The position numbers were made by a program, and so were the translations under genes. A DNA stretch of 64,000 nucleotides from Pseudomonadota bacterium. Lineage in GTDB: Bacteria; Pseudomonadota; Alphaproteobacteria; Rhizobiales; Rhizobiaceae. Under the pieces are notes generated by a model. That model saw nothing but the letters and a program-made list of their open reading frames with translations. It was not told where the DNA came from and ran no database searches. Each line of letters opens with the position of its first letter. The first letter of the stretch is position 1. Shown here one piece after another: positions 60,601 to 64,000 of the stretch. The stretch lies in assembly GCA_023451735.1 (NCBI GenBank), contig JAEXYH010000036.1, positions 62,001 through 126,000 of the forward strand, written 5' to 3'.

Positions 60601-60940
60601 AAGCAATCACGTCGTCCCAGTGGAGGATGCAGTTGTTCTTGCCACCTCGGCTTTTGCCCAGCGTGATGAGACGGGTCAGCCGGGAATAGGCGGCGCGGTC
60701 GGTCGGATAAACCAGGATCGACATTCCATCCTGCAGATCGAGCCGGCAGCCAACGACGAGACGCAGGCCGGTTCCGCGCGAAGCTTCCAGCGCCCTGACG
60801 ATCCCCGCCAGGCTGTTTCGATCGACGATACCGATGGCATCGATGCCAAGCTCCGTTGCTCTTATGAACAATTCTTCGGCCGAGGATGCCCCGCGCAGGA
60901 AGGAAAAATGCGTGGTGACCTGCAGTTCGGCGTAACTCAT
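57683..60940 (-). CDS. dnaE2: Error-prone DNA polymerase DnaE2
   Basis: 1085-residue C-family polymerase. The N-terminal PHP domain (YAELQVTTHFSFLRGASSAE) is followed by the palm with QGRGSAANS (331-339) and the catalytic aspartates in PDIDVDF (371-377), and the C-terminus carries the OB-fold region (VLVRQKPGSAKGVMFITIED) and ends KVKSRNFQ. ATG 60940 overlaps the imuB stop as ATGA. It performs mutagenic translesion synthesis with ImuA and ImuB during the SOS response. Full length and undamaged, unlike the fragment at 20661. Confidence 0.97.
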   Translation of the reverse strand: MSYAELQVTTHFSFLRGASSAEELFIRATELGIDAIGIVDRNSLAGIVRALEASRGTGLRLVVGCRLDLQDGMSILVYPTDRAAYSRLTRLITLGKSRGGKNNCILHWDDVIAYSNGMIGILVPDLADDICALQLRKVSELFGARAYVSLCLRRRPNDQMRLYEISNMAARFKVKTVVTNDVLFHEPGRRQLQDIVTCIRTNTTIDDVGFERERHADRYLKPPEEMQRLFPHYPEALARTMEIVNRCRFSLDELSYQYPEEAIVQGMDAQASLEHYVWQCVPDRYPEGLPPEVIRTVRHELDLIRTMKYAPYFLTVFSIVRYARSQGILCQGRGSAANSAVCYILGITSIDPSTNDLLFERFVSQERDEPPDIDVDFEHERREEVIQWIYRTYGREKAALCATVTRYRAKGAIRDVGKALGLPEDVIKALSSGMWSWSEEVPDRNIRELNLNPEDRRLALTLKLAQQLMGAPRHLGQHPGGFVLTHDRLDDLVPIEPARMKDRQIIEWDKDDVEALKFMKVDVLALGMLTCMAKAFELIRGHKDEPIDLATIPQEDPATYAMIRRADTLGTFQIESRAQMAMLPRLKPRTFYDLVVQVAIVRPGPIQGDMVHPYLRRREGKEPVEYPTPELEAVLGKTLGVPLFQESAMRVAMVCAGFTGGEADQLRKSMATFKFTGGVSRFKDKLVSGMVKNGYTPEFAEKTFSQLEGFGSYGFPESHAASFALIAYASNYIKRHYPEAFCAALINSQPMGFYAPAQIVGDARAHGVEVRPVCINNSRWDCTLERIGNSDRHAVRLGFRRVKGLAVAYAARIVAARGNGEFASVDDVWRRSGVPSDALVQLAKADAFRPSLRLERRDAFWAIKALRDEPLPLFAAADERALQAMPEQLEPDVELRQMTDGHNVIQDYSHIGLTLRQHPIAFLRKDLSARNIVTCAEAMSARDGRSVYTAGLVLVRQKPGSAKGVMFITIEDETGPANIVVWPSLFEKRRRVVLGSSMMAINGKIQREGEVVHLVAQQLFDLSGDLSALADRDTEFKLPAGRGDEFAHGGGPDPRDKPKPVVQPRDMFVRDLHIDTLKVKSRNFQ

Positions 60941-62451
60941 GCGAAGATCCCGTGACAGTACCAGCGGTGATCCCCGGTCTCGGGATCGACTCCGTCGCCG
61001 GCACGAAAAACCCACAACCGCTCGCCGCTTTCATCCTCGATCACAAAATAATCCCTGACCGCCTCCATCTCAGCATCGCGCTTCCACCATTCGCCGAAAA
61101 TGCGTTCCGGCCCGTCGGCACATTTGACCTTGCGGCGCTTGCCGCGCCAGGTGATCGAAGCAGGTGGATGGTCGGGCATGAGTGCGATGGCAGCAATCAG
61201 CTCCGGACGCGGCAACAACCGGACAGGCCGGCGCCAGTGCCCGATCCATGCCACTGCGAGCGGATCGGAGGCCGCGGCAATACGCTCAACCGAGCGTTCG
61301 GGCACATCCGATGCCACCGGGCCCATGCGATAGACCCGCTGGCCACGATTGCCATAGATGTCGATCAAGGGGGTGACATCGGTTATCTCGTCCTCGACAA
61401 GCGACGAGACCTTTTGCACGTCTTGCAGCGGCTCGGCCATGACGGCGACGAGCGTCAGCTTCTCGATCCCAAAGCCAGGCTCGATCTTTTCGGTGCGATC
61501 CCGAAACAGTTTTGTCAGCCAGGCGACATCGCGGGCCGGTTTTGCCGTGCCAGCGCGAATGGCTTGCCTCGTGCCATCGACCTTCTCGACGATGAGATCG
61601 ACGCGACGCACGCCGAGGCCGCGTTTCTGCAGCTCTTGGATCAACTGCACGATAAGCCGGCCGACATATTTGTTGATCGTTTCAGCCGCGCCGATCGGTT
61701 CGGCAAAAGCGCGACTGACCTCAATCAATTCAGGCGTTCGGATTGGGTCGATCGGTTCATCAATGCGGCCGAACATCTGGTCAAGACGGCGACCGATCTC
61801 CGGCCCGAAGCGCAATGTCAGAGGCGCGCGCGGCGTATTGGCGAGCTCACCGATGGACTGGAAGCCGAGCGTGCGCAGATCGCCGACGACTTTGTCTGGT
61901 AGCCGCAGGAGCGAGATCGGCAGCCGTTCGACCGCCGAAGCGATTTTGCCGGACGGCACGATGACGGTCTCGCGGCGGATCGCCCTCGCACAGGCATGGG
62001 CCGCACCCCAGCTATCGGCAATAGCAACACGCGCTGTCAATTTCCTGGCCAGGAACTGATTGGCAATCTTCGTGACCATCGGCAACTCGCCACCCTGGAG
62101 ATGATCTGCACCTTCGGTATCGAGAACGATGCCATCCAGGCCATCGACTGCGACGATCGGGGAATATTGCGTCAGTGCCCACAGCGTGATCCGCTGAAGT
62201 GCTGCCGCATCGAGATCAGGTTCGGCATCGACCATCATCAGCCCGCGAAACAGTGCCTGGGCCTTGGCGGCCGGCATGCCGACATGCAGGCCGGCTTTGC
62301 GGGCGGCCGCATCCACGGCCGATACCCAACGTTTCGGGCCGCTTTTGCCGATCACGGCAATTGCCTGCTCAGCCGGAATGGACGGATCGTCGCGCCGTAT
62401 CCGATCGGTCGGCAGATCCGGTAGATAGATCGATACGACCCTGCTCATCAC
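60937..62451 (-). CDS. imuB: ImuB, inactive Y-family polymerase-like clamp adaptor
   Basis: 504-residue Y-family-like protein (MMSRVVSIYLPDLPTDRIRR at the start). The acidic residues of active Y-family polymerases are not in their expected places, as is usual in ImuB, which works as a hub linking DnaE2 to the sliding clamp. The middle and little-finger regions (RLPDKVVGDLRTLGFQSIGE) are present, and the C-terminal end is rich in W and R. Overlaps imuA by 83 bases and dnaE2 by four. Confidence 0.95.
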   Translation of the reverse strand: MMSRVVSIYLPDLPTDRIRRDDPSIPAEQAIAVIGKSGPKRWVSAVDAAARKAGLHVGMPAAKAQALFRGLMMVDAEPDLDAAALQRITLWALTQYSPIVAVDGLDGIVLDTEGADHLQGGELPMVTKIANQFLARKLTARVAIADSWGAAHACARAIRRETVIVPSGKIASAVERLPISLLRLPDKVVGDLRTLGFQSIGELANTPRAPLTLRFGPEIGRRLDQMFGRIDEPIDPIRTPELIEVSRAFAEPIGAAETINKYVGRLIVQLIQELQKRGLGVRRVDLIVEKVDGTRQAIRAGTAKPARDVAWLTKLFRDRTEKIEPGFGIEKLTLVAVMAEPLQDVQKVSSLVEDEITDVTPLIDIYGNRGQRVYRMGPVASDVPERSVERIAAASDPLAVAWIGHWRRPVRLLPRPELIAAIALMPDHPPASITWRGKRRKVKCADGPERIFGEWWKRDAEMEAVRDYFVIEDESGERLWVFRAGDGVDPETGDHRWYCHGIFA

Positions 62452-63121
62452 ACGCCCTCACGAGAAACTCAGCACATTCACCCGCTTTCACGCGCATCAA
62501 TTCGACAAACCACCGCGCCCGGCCGACGCCTGGCACCGGCAATTCTTCCGAAGGCATCACGCTCACCCGCCACCGTGTCGTTGAGGCAGTGGGCTGGCCA
62601 AAATCGTTGGCTTCCGCCTGGCGTCGCCAGCGCCGGACGGCGAGCGCCATTGTGCCGGTGCGCTCTGCGGCAAGCTGCAGGCGGCGGGAGCCAACCATCG
62701 GCAATCGCACAAGTTCGCCGACGACCGCACCAAGTCCGCCGAACGAGAGCCCCTCCTCCATATTGGCAAGCACGTCCTCGTCCTTGTCGGACTCGACAAA
62801 GATCACCCGGTCGGGATGAAGTCCGACCTGTGCCAGTGCCGGAAAGAAAAGATCCGGTCGCGTCAGACACCAGACGATCGGTCCCTTGGTGCGCGCTGCA
62901 ATGCCGGCGGCAAACAAAGCTGCCGCTGCCCCATCGATCGTACCCGATCCGCCACCTGCAAACTCGTGAAGGGCACCGTAGGCCAACCCTCCACCGGGCA
63001 GAACCGCGTCGATCTCGGGTATAACAAACGGGAGGCAACCTGCCTTCCGGCTTGACGCACCCTCCAATGTAGAGATCCGCTCGCGTAGATCCGAAATCAC
63101 CCTGTCGCGGGCAGCAGTCAT
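62369..63121 (-). CDS. imuA: ImuA, RecA-like SOS mutagenesis protein
   Basis: 250-residue RecA/SulA-like protein, first gene of the imuA-imuB-dnaE2 cassette. Recognised by VIPEIDAVLPGGGLAYGALH, LFAAGIAARTKGPIVWCLTR and VIFVESDKDEDVLANMEEGL. The LexA site at 63183-63197 lies 62 bases upstream. It supports DnaE2-dependent mutagenesis. Its last 28 codons overlap imuB, which is a longer overlap than usual. Confidence 0.95.
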   Translation of the reverse strand: MTAARDRVISDLRERISTLEGASSRKAGCLPFVIPEIDAVLPGGGLAYGALHEFAGGGSGTIDGAAAALFAAGIAARTKGPIVWCLTRPDLFFPALAQVGLHPDRVIFVESDKDEDVLANMEEGLSFGGLGAVVGELVRLPMVGSRRLQLAAERTGTMALAVRRWRRQAEANDFGQPTASTTRWRVSVMPSEELPVPGVGRARWFVELMRVKAGECAEFLVRACDEQGRIDLSTGSADRSDTARRSVHSG

Positions 63122-63182
63122 CGTTCACGGCTCCCTTCAAGGTCGTGTTGGTATGCCGACGTCATGTCGTGCAAAAGCATGC

Positions 63183-63197
63183 GTTCACTATCTGTTC
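63183..63197 (-). promoter_or_regulatory. Alphaproteobacterial LexA (SOS) box
   Basis: GTTC-ACTATCT-GTTC, an exact GTTC-N7-GTTC direct repeat, the established LexA site of Rhizobiales, 62 bases before imuA. It makes DNA-damage induction of the whole imuA-imuB-dnaE2 operon very likely. The interval 63122-63415 holds this promoter and no gene I can support. Confidence 0.9.
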
Positions 63198-63415
63198 CGA
63201 CAACAACAAAGAGTCAAGCAGCGTATAATTCAGGAAAATAATCCTGATATTAGGAATCTTGAAAATTCCCATAGGATTCAGCGGGCTAGAGCCGGCGAAA
63301 AAAAGTAGCGGCCATTCGCGTTGTCACGGCCTGCTTGCGTGGATAAGTTGACGAGCCAAGGGCGTCCCGGACCTAAGATTGTCTTGGCGTGAGCTCGTGG
63401 CCAGACCGAGTTGGG

Positions 63416-63619
63416 TCAGATATCGATAGGCTGCAGTATCTGCTTCAGGTTCATTGGCGTACGCACCCCGAAGAGCCACCAGTTCACCAGTTCGTGCGCG
63501 ATAGCCTCGGCTTTTGGATCCTTGATATCGAGCTGCTTTTCCAGGCACAGTTCATCAAGAACGCCCCGTAACAGCGATAGATCATCGGAACCCAGCACAT
63601 CAAACGACGAGAAGACCAT
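63416..63619 (-). CDS. Small conserved-looking hypothetical protein
   Basis: 67-residue protein starting MVFSSFDVLGSDDLSLLRGV and ending in LKQILQPIDI, with a charged, helical, cytoplasmic composition (AEAIAHELVNWWLFGVRTP). Its form is like small rhizobial proteins of unknown function that combine an LL.VLDE helix with an A..LVN.FL.G motif. An upstream ATG at 63664 would add 15 residues. A perfect 16-base palindrome lies 7-52 bases upstream depending on the start. Confidence 0.55.
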   Translation of the reverse strand: MVFSSFDVLGSDDLSLLRGVLDELCLEKQLDIKDPKAEAIAHELVNWWLFGVRTPMNLKQILQPIDI

Positions 63620-63670
63620 ATTTTTACCCTGCCCAACGACATTTGTACCGGAGCTGACGTGCATGCATAG

Positions 63671-63686
63671 ATGCTAAATTTAGCAT
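63671..63686. promoter_or_regulatory. Perfect 16-bp palindrome (candidate operator)
   Basis: ATGCTAAATTTAGCAT reads the same on both strands. It lies between the small leftward gene and the rightward partial gene at the window edge, a typical place for a shared operator. No known consensus was recognised. Confidence 0.5.
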
Positions 63687-63742
63687 TCGAGTGTTTGTGT
63701 TCGCCGCATTGAACTGATCGCCGGCACGTGCTGTAGTCGTGA

Positions 63743-64000
63743 GTGGAGACACGACTGGGCCGCGCAACGCAGGAAGAACTGCGGATAGCGTATCAGGGAT
63801 ACATATTCCAGGTTCCTGCCAATCTCAGATGGATGCGTTGCGTGTCACAAACGACGGACTTTGTTGCTGAATTGATCTACGCCGCAAATACGATCGACGA
63901 TGTCACGTCATTCGAGCGCAGGCGCCTGCTGGAGCGAGGCATGGCGATTGTCGCGGCGCAAAGGGAGCTCCTGGAAGTTCGTGGCAACATTGTTTCGATC
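63743..64000 (+). CDS. Hypothetical protein (partial at right edge)
   Basis: From GTG 63743 a frame of 86 codons runs to the window end without a stop. It starts VETRLGRATQEELRIAYQGY and later reads FVAELIYAANTIDDVTSFER and LLERGMAIVAAQRELLEVRG, a helix-rich cytoplasmic composition. No domain is recognised and no strong ribosome site is visible, so the start is tentative. Confidence 0.45.
   Translation, partial: METRLGRATQEELRIAYQGYIFQVPANLRWMRCVSQTTDFVAELIYAANTIDDVTSFERRRLLERGMAIVAAQRELLEVRGNIVSI

Noticed and set aside
1..64000. CRISPR arrays, tRNA or rRNA genes, replication origin
   Set aside because: No regularly spaced repeats, no cloverleaf-like tRNA sequence ending in a recognisable T-arm, and no repABC or dnaA-type genes were seen on reading through the window.

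Overview
The window reads as accessory DNA from a rhizobial alphaproteobacterium (Rhizobiaceae: Rhizobium, Agrobacterium or Sinorhizobium type), probably a plasmid, chromid or genomic island. The evidence is an imuA-imuB-dnaE2 mutagenesis cassette behind a GTTC-N7-GTTC LexA site, two motifs matching the rhizobial Irr iron control element, a DUF982 protein, an IalB-type domain, and a dense set of ABC and TctABC importers with many gene and IS fragments. No rRNA, tRNA, CRISPR array, replication gene or intact transposase was recognised. Species and replicon cannot be fixed from sequence alone.

Layout. (1) 1-6.0 kb: a leftward operon (two luciferase-like monooxygenases, M20 deacylase, GNAT acetyltransferase, amino-acid ABC permease running off the left edge) with a divergent flavin reductase; the gene set resembles Bacillus operons that salvage S-modified cysteines. 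(2) 6.2-11.6 kb: Lrp/AsnC regulator, aldo/keto reductase, SfnB-like flavin monooxygenase, Rrf2 regulator with a cysteine cluster, MFS exporter. (3) 11.8-20.6 kb: FCD-GntR regulator with a strong operator, TctB-TctA and two tandem TctC binding proteins, two MmgE/PrpD proteins and a TSUP exporter. (4) 20.6-27.7 kb: a decayed second dnaE2, then TetR + DppBCDF-type importer + alpha/beta hydrolase + binding protein, each gene overlapping the next by 4 bp except the last. (5) 27.6-28.9 kb: a mosaic of broken LysR, SDR, ABC ATPase and IS3 pieces. (6) 29.2-34.8 kb: an AprAB-like flavoprotein/ferredoxin pair with a sulfonate/nitrate-type ABC importer that has two permeases. (7) 34.9-41.6 kb: a Liv-type importer with a CMD/AhpD protein, divergent from another FMN monooxygenase. 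(8) 41.6-46.8 kb: decayed genes, RidA, an intact VapBC, a ParDE pair whose toxin has a stop codon, a nucleotidyltransferase-fold protein. (9) 46.8-56.5 kb: siderophore ABC importer, TonB-dependent receptor, methyltransferase, and a three-domain fusion (LysR HTH + TrpD-like + IalB) between two Irr-type sites. (10) 56.5-64 kb: an IS21 remnant inside a glycosyltransferase fragment, DUF982, dnaE2-imuB-imuA, and small unknown genes.

How it fits together. Regions 1, 2, 6 and 7 hold three LLM flavin monooxygenases, a flavin reductase, SfnB, a sulfonate-type importer and an AprAB-like redox pair, and region 3 adds a TSUP (sulfite/sulfoacetate family) exporter. I read this as a scavenging island for organosulfur or related small molecules; the substrates are inference. 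Region 9 is a separate iron-acquisition unit, and region 10 an SOS mutagenesis unit. The most unusual single object is the fusion gene at 50679-52730.
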